Assembly: GCA_900318205.1 (NCBI GenBank)
Contig: ONJS01000001.1
Location: 1 to 64,000, forward strand
Reading direction: 5' to 3'
Source of the DNA: an uncultured Prevotellaceae bacterium
GTDB lineage: Bacteria > Bacteroidota > Bacteroidia > Bacteroidales > Muribaculaceae
DNA length: 64,000 bases
Numbering within the stretch: position 1 is the first letter of the stretch; the number at the start of each line of letters is the position of its first letter. Below, in pieces: positions 52,701 through 60,190 of the stretch. Below the pieces are notes generated by a model. That model was not told the DNA's origin and made no database searches. It saw only the letters and a list, made by a program, of their open reading frames with translations. A program made the translations under genes and the position numbers.

Positions 52701-53726
52701 TTAGAACCGGAAACCGGCAATGATATGTCTTAATTGTATCATCTCTTCTTTACTATACCTTGCATCGCAATGTATAGATAACATCCGTTTGGAGAAATCT
52801 ATCGCGTCAGAACTATAAGATTGAGGAATATCCCATAGTATAGCAGGATAAACACTTTGATCAATCAAATACTTCCTAAAATCATTCCGCATCGTTGCTG
52901 TATCAAACAACAACGTCAACGAGAACGGGGTACATTTTGAGTTTTCTGGCTCAAGTACAGCCACATGTTTGAACTGTAAGTTCTTGAGAATCTCTCTATT
53001 CTCTCTTTTCAAGCCATACCACCTGTCGATATCAAACTGCTTGATATAGCTTAATGATTCGTCATCTATTGCCGAAACAGATATTCCGTCGATCTGCTCC
53101 TCGGTTGAGAGCATATCAGGACGAAACTCATTCTTGTCATCAATCTCGTCCTCAAGGTACAAAGACTTTTTCTTCATGGCTTCCCATCTTATGCTAGCCA
53201 ATTGGGCATTCTCAAGTGTCAAAGCCAGCCCATCTTGCAACTTATTACCCTTGGGTGACCACAATATACCCCCTTCGGCAAGTGGAAGCGTTTTTCTTAA
53301 CGATGCTATACACCAGTCAGCATCACTATTGATAGCCCAGTCACCAATCAGATCATGAGTATGATCTTCTATAACCGGGACTGGAATTTCGTCATTGTAT
53401 CTTCTGGACCTGAGGCCAAAATAATTGACTCTCAACAATGCGTCACCCTTTTCATAGGGCAAAGACAAGACTCGATCACGCTCATCAGCCAATGGCGTGT
53501 CCTGGTAAAATTTCAATTTGATTCCGGCTTTCTCCAACGAAGCGAGGACAACATGACAGAAATACTCCGGCACCCACAAACTATTCCAGCCGGCTTTCTT
53601 GTACAAATCTATCAAAGCATGCCTCCCAACCGCATAATATGCCGCATCAGGATAATATTCAGCTATTGTTCTAACCGAACTGTCCTGAATGGGCAAATAA
53701 TGAAAATCGGAACCAAATTCCTTCAT
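52701..53726 (-). CDS. DegT/DnrJ-like PLP aminotransferase-fold protein (divergent)
   Basis: The 341-residue protein is shorter than typical DegT enzymes. GRHALIDLYKKAG, VPVIEDHTHDLIGDW (Asp121 at the PLP-ring position) and ASLRKTLPLAEGG (Lys145 as the likely PLP lysine) match the fold in order. Because the usual substrate-pocket motifs are altered, the reaction may differ from sugar amination. It sits directly before the FemAB-PglD fusion (3 nt gap), as PglE-like precedes PglD-like at 44131. Confidence 0.78.
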   Translation of the reverse strand: MKEFGSDFHYLPIQDSSVRTIAEYYPDAAYYAVGRHALIDLYKKAGWNSLWVPEYFCHVVLASLEKAGIKLKFYQDTPLADERDRVLSLPYEKGDALLRVNYFGLRSRRYNDEIPVPVIEDHTHDLIGDWAINSDADWCIASLRKTLPLAEGGILWSPKGNKLQDGLALTLENAQLASIRWEAMKKKSLYLEDEIDDKNEFRPDMLSTEEQIDGISVSAIDDESLSYIKQFDIDRWYGLKRENREILKNLQFKHVAVLEPENSKCTPFSLTLLFDTATMRNDFRKYLIDQSVYPAILWDIPQSYSSDAIDFSKRMLSIHCDARYSKEEMIQLRHIIAGFRF

Positions 53727-53734
53727 TTATCCTT

Positions 53735-54283
53735 TTATTGGATGCCTTTTAATTTCTTCCACTCAAAATACTCTGACCTGAGTATCGCAACTGGTATCTC
53801 ATCGTAGTAGGCATTCTCTTTGAATACACATTGACGGTAGCGTCCCTCTTCTACCCAACCGCACTTGGCATACAACTTCTGTGACGGTACATTATATTCA
53901 AGAATGCCACCATACAATCTGTTTAATTGAAGCTCTTCAAAGGCATACTTCATTACAGCCACAACCGCATCAAAACCGATTCCTTGACCCTTTGGGGCAT
54001 CTTGGGTCAACTTGACGCCGTGAAAGGCGCTTCGGTTTTTCCAATCGATATCCGTTAGTGTAGAAATACCCACAAACTTGCCTTCAAATTCTATAGCAAA
54101 CCTGTGACTGTTCTGATTATTCATGGATCGTGCATACCAATCAGCCTGCTGTTGTTTTGAAATGGGGAAGCTCCAACCAACCACCATTTTCTCCATTTCC
54201 GGATCATTAACAGTAGCACGTAGTGGCTCCATATCTTCAGGCTCAAGAGCCCTTAATTTGACTTTTCCATAATAGATATTCAT
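53735..54283 (-). CDS. RimJ/RimL-type GNAT acetyltransferase
   Basis: The 182-residue GNAT has VKLRALEPEDMEPLR at the N-terminus, FAIEFEGKFVGISTL, and the acetyl-CoA binding segment DAPKGQGIGFDAV, followed by LQLNRLYGGILEYN. Similar enzymes (PseH-like) N-acetylate amino sugars or modify proteins. In this locus an amino sugar is the likely acceptor. It follows the sugar transferase pair. Confidence 0.85.
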   Translation of the reverse strand: MNIYYGKVKLRALEPEDMEPLRATVNDPEMEKMVVGWSFPISKQQQADWYARSMNNQNSHRFAIEFEGKFVGISTLTDIDWKNRSAFHGVKLTQDAPKGQGIGFDAVVAVMKYAFEELQLNRLYGGILEYNVPSQKLYAKCGWVEEGRYRQCVFKENAYYDEIPVAILRSEYFEWKKLKGIQ

Positions 54284-54295
54284 ATCTCTACTTTT

Positions 54296-54949
54296 TTAGT
54301 GCTTGTTACTATTATCTTTTTTATTTAGCAATAATCTTTCTGCGAAATGGAGATCATCGACTTGCTCCATGTCGTTAGAACCTTCGCCAACATCTTTCCC
54401 TCTGAATACGTTAGCTATAGTCATGTAGATTATCTTTATATCGGTCATGAATGTACAATGGTCAACGTACCAAACGTCATACTCAAATTTTTTGCTGAGC
54501 TTGCAATGATTCCTACCGTTCACCTGAGCCCATCCAGTAATGCCAGGGCGGACTTCATGACGGCGGAATTGCTCCTTGGAATACAGTGGCAAGTATTGAA
54601 CGAGCAATGGCCTTGGTCCTATCAAGGACATTTCACCCTTTAACACGTTAACTAGCTGTGGCAATTCATCTATAGACGTTGAGCGAACATAACGGCCTAT
54701 CTTTGTAAATCTCTGAGCGTCTGGCAAGAGTTCCCCATCGGCATCTCGTTCGTCAGTCATGGTTTTAAACTTGACAATCTTAAAAACTTTACCATTGAGA
54801 CCGGGACGCTCTTGAAAAAAGAAAGCGCCGGCTCCCTTATTGGCAAAATGAAGCAAAACCGTGACAACCAACAATATCGGGCTGACACAAATCAGCCCAA
54901 CTAAAGCCAAGGTAAAATCAATTAATCTTTTGAAGCAATTCTTATACAT
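54296..54949 (-). CDS. PglC/WcaJ-type sugar-phosphate transferase 2
   Basis: The 217-residue monotopic phosphoglycosyltransferase has an N-terminal hydrophobic hairpin, FKIVKFKTMTDERDADG, and the catalytic Asp-Glu in TSIDELPQLVNV, with SLIGPRPLL and RPGITGWAQVNGRN. It transfers a sugar-1-phosphate from a UDP-sugar to undecaprenyl phosphate to start a repeat unit. The size matches PglC (~200) rather than long WbaP. It is a tandem paralogue of the gene at 54962. Confidence 0.93.
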   Translation of the reverse strand: MYKNCFKRLIDFTLALVGLICVSPILLVVTVLLHFANKGAGAFFFQERPGLNGKVFKIVKFKTMTDERDADGELLPDAQRFTKIGRYVRSTSIDELPQLVNVLKGEMSLIGPRPLLVQYLPLYSKEQFRRHEVRPGITGWAQVNGRNHCKLSKKFEYDVWYVDHCTFMTDIKIIYMTIANVFRGKDVGEGSNDMEQVDDLHFAERLLLNKKDNSNKH

Positions 54950-54961
54950 ATTGCAACAACA

Positions 54962-55582
54962 TTAATTGCCAGTAAACTCTTTCATCGTTGCCTGACCTTC
55001 TTGAGAAATCCCATCATGTATAAGGACTTTACGGATAGAGATAAACAGTATTTTCAAATCCGTCATCAAGGTGCAGTGATCAACATACCACACATCAAGC
55101 TTGAATTTATCTTCCCAAGAAACGGTATTACGGCCATGGCACTGCGCCCAACCAGTTATTCCGGGGCGCACCTCATGACGGCGAGCTTGCTCAGGACTGT
55201 ACAAGGGCAAATACCTCACCAACAAAGGTCTAGGACCGATGAGGGCCATATCTCCTTTCAAAACATTTATCAACTGTGGCAGTTCGTCTATACTTGTTGA
55301 GCGAACAAACTTACCAACACGGGTGAGGCGGTCTTCATCAGGCAGCAAATTGCCCTCAGCATCCCGCTCATCGGTCATCGTCTTGAATTTGATGATCTTG
55401 AAAATCTTGGCATCCTTTCCAGGACGTTCCTGGACAAAAAAGGCGCCTGCTCCCTTATTAGCAAAGTGCAGCCATATTGTCACCACAAGTAACAGAGGTG
55501 ACAAACACACCAGTGCCACAAGTGATATGATAAAACCTAAAGCTCGTTTAATATAATCCCTATACAAGTGTTTCATTGGCAT
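54962..55582 (-). CDS. PglC/WcaJ-type sugar-phosphate transferase 1
   Basis: The 206-residue enzyme has the same layout as its neighbour: membrane hairpin, FKTMTDERDAEG, TSIDELPQLINV, ALIGPRPLL and PGITGWAQCHGRN. A second start ATG two codons in (55576) is equally possible. Two initiating enzymes side by side, 12 nt apart, are unusual; either they accept different sugars or one copy is redundant. Confidence 0.93.
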   Translation of the reverse strand: MPMKHLYRDYIKRALGFIISLVALVCLSPLLLVVTIWLHFANKGAGAFFVQERPGKDAKIFKIIKFKTMTDERDAEGNLLPDEDRLTRVGKFVRSTSIDELPQLINVLKGDMALIGPRPLLVRYLPLYSPEQARRHEVRPGITGWAQCHGRNTVSWEDKFKLDVWYVDHCTLMTDLKILFISIRKVLIHDGISQEGQATMKEFTGN

Positions 55583-55622
55583 TTGGATTTCGCTTTTCTA
55601 TTGCTTAGCAACACTATTACTA

Positions 55623-56501
55623 TCAAATTTTCATTACTGGACAATGTGCCCAATCAATCCGATCTTGGGCTTGGGCAATCGACAGGAACTCACGCGAACG
55701 AATCAGTCGGCTCATCCTTGCAAATGCCGTTTTCTTGCCTATGTTTGATTTCATGTGTCGCTTATAGCGGTTTATCAAGGTACCAGGCTCTTTGAAGTAT
55801 TCCTCGTACTCTTGCCTAGTCATCACCTTCTTACTTGACGGAATCAGGTCACCAATATGGAAATAGCAAATGTTGTAGTCATTGCTATTCATCTGCCGGC
55901 TCACGAACCACAAGGGGAAGAAGCGGAAATATCCGCCACCCGAGAATGCAATATCCTTGCCCAGCAGATGAGCCATCACAATGGGAAACTCCTTGATGGC
56001 TCCACTTGAGGTCTCAATCAACGTCGGTTGCTGGTGTCCGAAATCGGGGAATCCACCAAAATCCCTTAACGCAGGAAACACCGAAGCATCATTCTCAATA
56101 CCGCACTGAGCCAATATGTCAAACGCCCACTTGTTATTATGCCCGATTGAGAATGCTGGAGCACGATAACTTTTCACCTTGCTACCAATGCAATCTTGTA
56201 ATGCATCGACAGCCTGGCGCGTATCTTCAAGGGCTTCTTCGGGAGTCATCTTGTTAAGCCAGGTATGGATATTGGAATGACAACCAATATCTTGCCCCCG
56301 CTGATGAATGCGCTTAACCACCTCGGGGAAGTCCTTTGCCATCTTGCCGACGATGAAAAAGGTCGCCTGCATATGGCGCTCATCAAGCAAGTCAAGAATC
56401 TCACCGAGATAGCGGTCAAACACCTCATAGCGTTCCTTTCGGCCACCGTTATAGACCTGCTCAATGAACCACTCCTCTATGTCAAAGGACAAAATATTCA
56501 T
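55623..56501 (-). CDS. Polysaccharide deacetylase (XrtA/DUF3473-type)
   Basis: The 292-residue protein begins MNILSFDIEEWFIEQ, with NodB-fold motifs SFDIEEW (metal Asp), GCHSNIHTWL (His metal ligands), SYRAPAFSIG and ASVFPALRDFG. A conserved C-terminal extension GGGYFRFFPLWF marks the subgroup found in exosortase-associated exopolysaccharide loci. It would remove N-acetyl groups from polysaccharide intermediates, generating free amines for other acylations. No exosortase is seen nearby. Confidence 0.9.
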   Translation of the reverse strand: MNILSFDIEEWFIEQVYNGGRKERYEVFDRYLGEILDLLDERHMQATFFIVGKMAKDFPEVVKRIHQRGQDIGCHSNIHTWLNKMTPEEALEDTRQAVDALQDCIGSKVKSYRAPAFSIGHNNKWAFDILAQCGIENDASVFPALRDFGGFPDFGHQQPTLIETSSGAIKEFPIVMAHLLGKDIAFSGGGYFRFFPLWFVSRQMNSNDYNICYFHIGDLIPSSKKVMTRQEYEEYFKEPGTLINRYKRHMKSNIGKKTAFARMSRLIRSREFLSIAQAQDRIDWAHCPVMKI

Positions 56502-56511
56502 ATGACGCGCA

Positions 56512-57513
56512 TCAGTTGGTTTTCAGCACCACGGCACCCCAAGAATAACCGACACCGAAGCCACACAACAGGACATTGCCTTTTATGCGCTGTTCCTTCT
56601 GTGCCTCGACCAGGCAAACGGGAATACTGCTTGAAACCGTATTACCCACATTCTCCATGAACATGAAGAAACGCTCCTCGGGAATGCCCATTTTCTTCCT
56701 CAGAAAGTCGAGCATGTACTGGTTAGCCTGGTGCAGGACAAACAGATCAATATCCTCTTTGCTCAAGTGATTCTTTTCAAGAACTTCGTTGACAACCTTG
56801 GGGACATTCCTTTGGGTGAATACGTAGATCTGAGCCCCGTTCATGTACAGGTGATCAGACGATACCGGGTTTCCGTTCTTGTCAAAAGTGACATCGTTCT
56901 GCTTCTCGGGCATCCTTGATGCGCCAGACCTGACAATCAAGTTGTTGGCGCCCTTGCCATTGGTACCAAGTGCAAAATCGCCTATTTCGGCAAAACCTTC
57001 GGTTGATACCAATGTGGCCGATGCAGCATCTCCAAATATCGTGCGATTTCCCTTATCTTTGGGATGGAGGTACTTGTTGTACGTCTCTGATGTCAACAAC
57101 AAGACGTTTTCAGCAATTCCGCCAGTTATCAAGCCTTTGGCAATAGCCAAGCCATAGACAAAACCCGAACAGCCAAGGTTGAAGTCAAAGGCTCCAATGC
57201 CTTCTCTCAAGCCCAGACGATCCTGCAGCAGACAAGCTGATGTCGGCAGGAAATAATCAGGGCTTTGGGTACACAGGATCACAAAATCAATGGAAGCCCT
57301 GTCTATGTTGTTCTCCTCGATTAACCGGTTGGCCGCTTTTTCAGCAAGGTCAGTTGCTGTCTCACCTTCGGCTGCGACATGGCGCTGCTTCACGCCCACT
57401 TTCTCGGTAATCTTTTCAACCGACCACTCGGGAAAGTCACGGACAATCGCCTCATTAGTGACAACGCTCTCAGGCAAGCAATAAGCCACATGCTTAATAT
57501 ATGCTTTTTTCAT
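56512..57513 (-). CDS. KASIII-family enzyme 3 (3-oxoacyl-ACP synthase III-like)
   Basis: The protein has 333 residues from ATG 57513 (MKKAYIKHVAYCLPES); a TTG at 57522 is possible. The triad is complete: LGCSGFVYGL (Cys115), VLHQANQ (His261), VGNTVSSSIP (Asn291). It is a tandem paralogue of KASIII 4 with the same length and about 70% identity by eye. It is the second gene of ACP 5-KASIII 3 and is followed by the deacetylase. Confidence 0.9.
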   Translation of the reverse strand: MKKAYIKHVAYCLPESVVTNEAIVRDFPEWSVEKITEKVGVKQRHVAAEGETATDLAEKAANRLIEENNIDRASIDFVILCTQSPDYFLPTSACLLQDRLGLREGIGAFDFNLGCSGFVYGLAIAKGLITGGIAENVLLLTSETYNKYLHPKDKGNRTIFGDAASATLVSTEGFAEIGDFALGTNGKGANNLIVRSGASRMPEKQNDVTFDKNGNPVSSDHLYMNGAQIYVFTQRNVPKVVNEVLEKNHLSKEDIDLFVLHQANQYMLDFLRKKMGIPEERFFMFMENVGNTVSSSIPVCLVEAQKEQRIKGNVLLCGFGVGYSWGAVVLKTN

Positions 57514-57571
57514 CTGCTTCAAGCTCTTTGTCCAATTCTATACACTAATGTATACACACGTATCAAAGCTA

Positions 57572-57802
57572 TCAGCGAAGAGACTTCACGTACTCAAACA
57601 GATCTTTCACCGTTTCAGTTTCGCTCATTTCTTCAACGTCCACAATGACACCGTACTCTTCGTCAACCATCGAAACCAATAAAAGCACCATCACCGAATC
57701 CCACTCTTCGAGCTGGGAGTAAACAGTATCAGCGGTAATCGTAGCCGGATCAGTTTCTTCAAACAGATTTGCAAATTTGCTTATAAAATCGTTAAGTTCC
57801 AT
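57572..57802 (-). CDS. Acyl carrier protein 5 (FEETDP type)
   Basis: The 76-residue carrier has LEEWDSVMVL (Ser36) and the group pattern FANLFEETDPATI...MVDEEYGVIVDVEEM. It differs from ACP 6 at only three or so residues, although their DNA differs at about 12% of positions by eye, mostly silent. It is paired with KASIII 3, 58 nt downstream. Confidence 0.93.
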   Translation of the reverse strand: MELNDFISKFANLFEETDPATITADTVYSQLEEWDSVMVLLLVSMVDEEYGVIVDVEEMSETETVKDLFEYVKSLR

Positions 57803-57867
57803 TCTCTAATAATTCTCTTTGGGAAAACAAATCAAATAACTCCTAGATTCTCTTCTATACCTCTTTG

Positions 57868-58869
57868 TCACTCCACATTCAGGACAACACCTGCCCAAGA
57901 GTAACCCACACCAAAGCCACACAACATGACTTTGCCTTTTACCCTATTCTCTTTCTTAGCCTCTATCAGGCTGATTGGAATAGTGTTGGATGCCGTATTG
58001 CCCACGTTTTCCAGGTAGATACAGAAACGATCTTCAGGAACGCCTAATTTCTTCCTCAGGAAATCAAGCATGAACCGGTTAGCCTGATGAAATACAAACA
58101 AATCAATATCTTCTTGGTTAAGATTGTTCTTGGCTAACACATCCTTGACCAACTTGGGAACAATGCGCTGAGTGAACACAAATATCTGCGCACCATTCAT
58201 GTACATGTGGTCTGATGAAACGGGACTGCCATTCTTGTCAAATGTAAGGTCATTCTGACGTTCAGGCATCCTTGATGCACCTGACTTGACAATGAGGTTA
58301 TTTGCCCCTGCGCCATCGGTACCAAGTACAAAGTCCATAATCTCTGCACTTCCCTCGGTCGAAACGATAGTCGCAGTTGCTGCATCACCGAAGAGGGTCT
58401 GGTTACCCTTATCCTGCGGATGGAGATAGCGCGTGACGTTATCGGCTGTCAATAACAGCACATTGGTGGCCAAGCCTCCAAGGATAAGACCTTTTGCTAT
58501 TGCCAGGCCATAGACATAACCTGAGCACCCCAAGTCAATGTCAAAGGCGCCTATGTCCTTTCTCAAACCTAAGCGGTTTTGAAGAACGCAGGCTGTTGAC
58601 GGCATGAAGTAGTCAGCACACTGCGTGCAGAGTACAACAAAGTCAATAGCTCCGCGATCAAAACCACTCTCTTCAAAAAGATTGTTTGCCGCTTTCAAAG
58701 CCATATCTGACGCAGTCTCACCCGGTGCCGTAAGATGACGTTGTTTTATACCTACGTTCTCCGAGATTTTCTCAACTGCTTTTTCGGAAAAAACCTTAAC
58801 GATATCATCGTTAGTCATAATCCTTTCCGGCAGATAATAGGCCATATGTTTGATATATGCCTTTTTCAT
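57868..58869 (-). CDS. KASIII-family enzyme 4 (3-oxoacyl-ACP synthase III-like)
   Basis: The protein has 333 residues from ATG 58869 (MKKAYIKHMAYYLPER); a TTG at 58878 would add MKK. The triad is intact: LGCSGYVYGL (Cys115), VFHQANR (His261), VGNTASNTIP (Asn291). It is the partner of ACP 6 and the paralogue of KASIII 3. Sequence differences are spread along the protein rather than in the active site. Confidence 0.9.
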   Translation of the reverse strand: MKKAYIKHMAYYLPERIMTNDDIVKVFSEKAVEKISENVGIKQRHLTAPGETASDMALKAANNLFEESGFDRGAIDFVVLCTQCADYFMPSTACVLQNRLGLRKDIGAFDIDLGCSGYVYGLAIAKGLILGGLATNVLLLTADNVTRYLHPQDKGNQTLFGDAATATIVSTEGSAEIMDFVLGTDGAGANNLIVKSGASRMPERQNDLTFDKNGSPVSSDHMYMNGAQIFVFTQRIVPKLVKDVLAKNNLNQEDIDLFVFHQANRFMLDFLRKKLGVPEDRFCIYLENVGNTASNTIPISLIEAKKENRVKGKVMLCGFGVGYSWAGVVLNVE

Positions 58870-58937
58870 CTTTTTCAAGTTCTTGAGCTGTTCCTATACA
58901 CTTCTGCTTGAATATCTTAAATCCTCTTCAAAATCTA

Positions 58938-59168
58938 TCAACGAAGGGACTTCACATACTCAAACAGATCTTTCACTGTCTCAGTTTCGCTCATTTCTTC
59001 CACGTCAACGATGACACCGTACTCCTCGTCAACCATAGAAACCAATAAGAGCACCATTACTGAATCCCATTCCTCAAGCTGGGAGTAAACAGTGTCGGGA
59101 GTAATACTGGCAGGATCAGTCTCTTCAAACAAATTTGCAAATTTGCTTACAAAATCATTAAGTTCCAT
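58938..59168 (-). CDS. Acyl carrier protein 6 (FEETDP type)
   Basis: The protein has 76 residues from ATG 59168 (a TTG at 59174 would add MK). It has LEEWDSVMVL with Ser36 and is almost identical to ACP 5. It is placed 68 nt upstream of KASIII 4 and is the first carrier gene of the locus in transcription order. Near-identity of the two carriers suggests both KASIII enzymes recognise the same surface. Confidence 0.93.
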   Translation of the reverse strand: MELNDFVSKFANLFEETDPASITPDTVYSQLEEWDSVMVLLLVSMVDEEYGVIVDVEEMSETETVKDLFEYVKSLR

Positions 59169-59211
59169 TTTCAAAAATATTTTTAATTGTTAGTTATTGA
59201 TATCTGTTATG

Positions 59212-60189
59212 CTATCTCACATCAAATGACATGAGAGAAAAACTCCAATTTTCGGGATCTTCTATATCTTTGCCTTTACAGTTTTTATCATCCATGATGT
59301 AATAAACCAAGGGGAGCCTCTTTGGCACCATTTTGCGAGGAAGCCTTATAAGCAGGCTCTGCTTCATGTGCATGAAACCTACGTACAAGACAGCATCCAC
59401 CGCTTCGTGTTTTTTGATATAGCGGCAAGCCCGCACCAGCGACTTAAAGGTCTTCACGCCATTGTCGCGACAATCCATCAGGTAAGCAACAAGCTTGCCA
59501 TCCTCATGATATACCCGGTAAGAAAACCGTGTATTTCCCAACTCTACCTTTTTATAGGCAGGACTGCTGAAACGTTTATTGAACGACTCATCACTTACGT
59601 CGCAAGAGAAAAAACGCTTTTTTTCTTTGGTATTGAAAACCGAAGACACCAAGCTATTGAATGCAAGATGCACGCCTATAGCTCCTCGCCATAATGTATC
59701 AACAAAGCCAGGCAAACGCTTTCCCAAAGTTTTAGATAATGTAATCGGCAGAACATAATAGGCCAAATCCCCGATCAATTTCTCCTTGTTGATCTTGAGC
59801 GCGTACTTGACTGAATTATGGTTAGGCACCCCGACCTGAATATCGAAGCCATCCTCTGCCACTCGCTTTCTCAATGCATTAAACATCAAGGCCATGAGCA
59901 TCACATTTTTACGGAATTTCTTGCGGACGAAGGTGCTTCCGCTGACAACGACATTCATGCCGTTGTCATAGCGCATGGGCGTGAACGTATTGAAGGCCAT
60001 GAGTTCATCATTGGGGTCTAAAACCAGAGCATGATATGCATAACCCCAAGGGTTAGACACATACCACCCGTTTCGCATGCCATCAACCGTCACCTGTGAA
60101 TCAAATGACTCATTGAAGCCATCAACAATCTGTTGCCATAGCTCCTCGCTTATCTCGTGTGTGAGTTTGACGGAAATCGTTTGAGACAT
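59212..60189 (-). CDS. GNAT-fold acyltransferase-like protein of unknown specificity
   Basis: The protein has 325 residues from ATG 60189 (MSQTISVKLTHEI), which follows the GT4 stop by one nucleotide; a start at 60216 would overlap GT4 by 26 nt. The sequence (GNAT-like core with NVVVSGSTFVRKKFRKNVMLM, YALKINKEKLIGD) resembles GNAT proteins common in Bacteroidetes glycan loci. It lies directly before ACP 6, so it could use an acyl-ACP donor. No active-site residues could be assigned. Confidence 0.75.
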   Translation of the reverse strand: MSQTISVKLTHEISEELWQQIVDGFNESFDSQVTVDGMRNGWYVSNPWGYAYHALVLDPNDELMAFNTFTPMRYDNGMNVVVSGSTFVRKKFRKNVMLMALMFNALRKRVAEDGFDIQVGVPNHNSVKYALKINKEKLIGDLAYYVLPITLSKTLGKRLPGFVDTLWRGAIGVHLAFNSLVSSVFNTKEKKRFFSCDVSDESFNKRFSSPAYKKVELGNTRFSYRVYHEDGKLVAYLMDCRDNGVKTFKSLVRACRYIKKHEAVDAVLYVGFMHMKQSLLIRLPRKMVPKRLPLVYYIMDDKNCKGKDIEDPENWSFSLMSFDVR

Positions 60190-60190
60190 A

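Noticed and set aside
37596..59174. Aryl-polyene or flexirubin cluster
   Set aside because: Those need FabF-type KAS, dehydratases, an MMPL exporter and LolA-like proteins, none of which is present; only KASIII-type enzymes occur.
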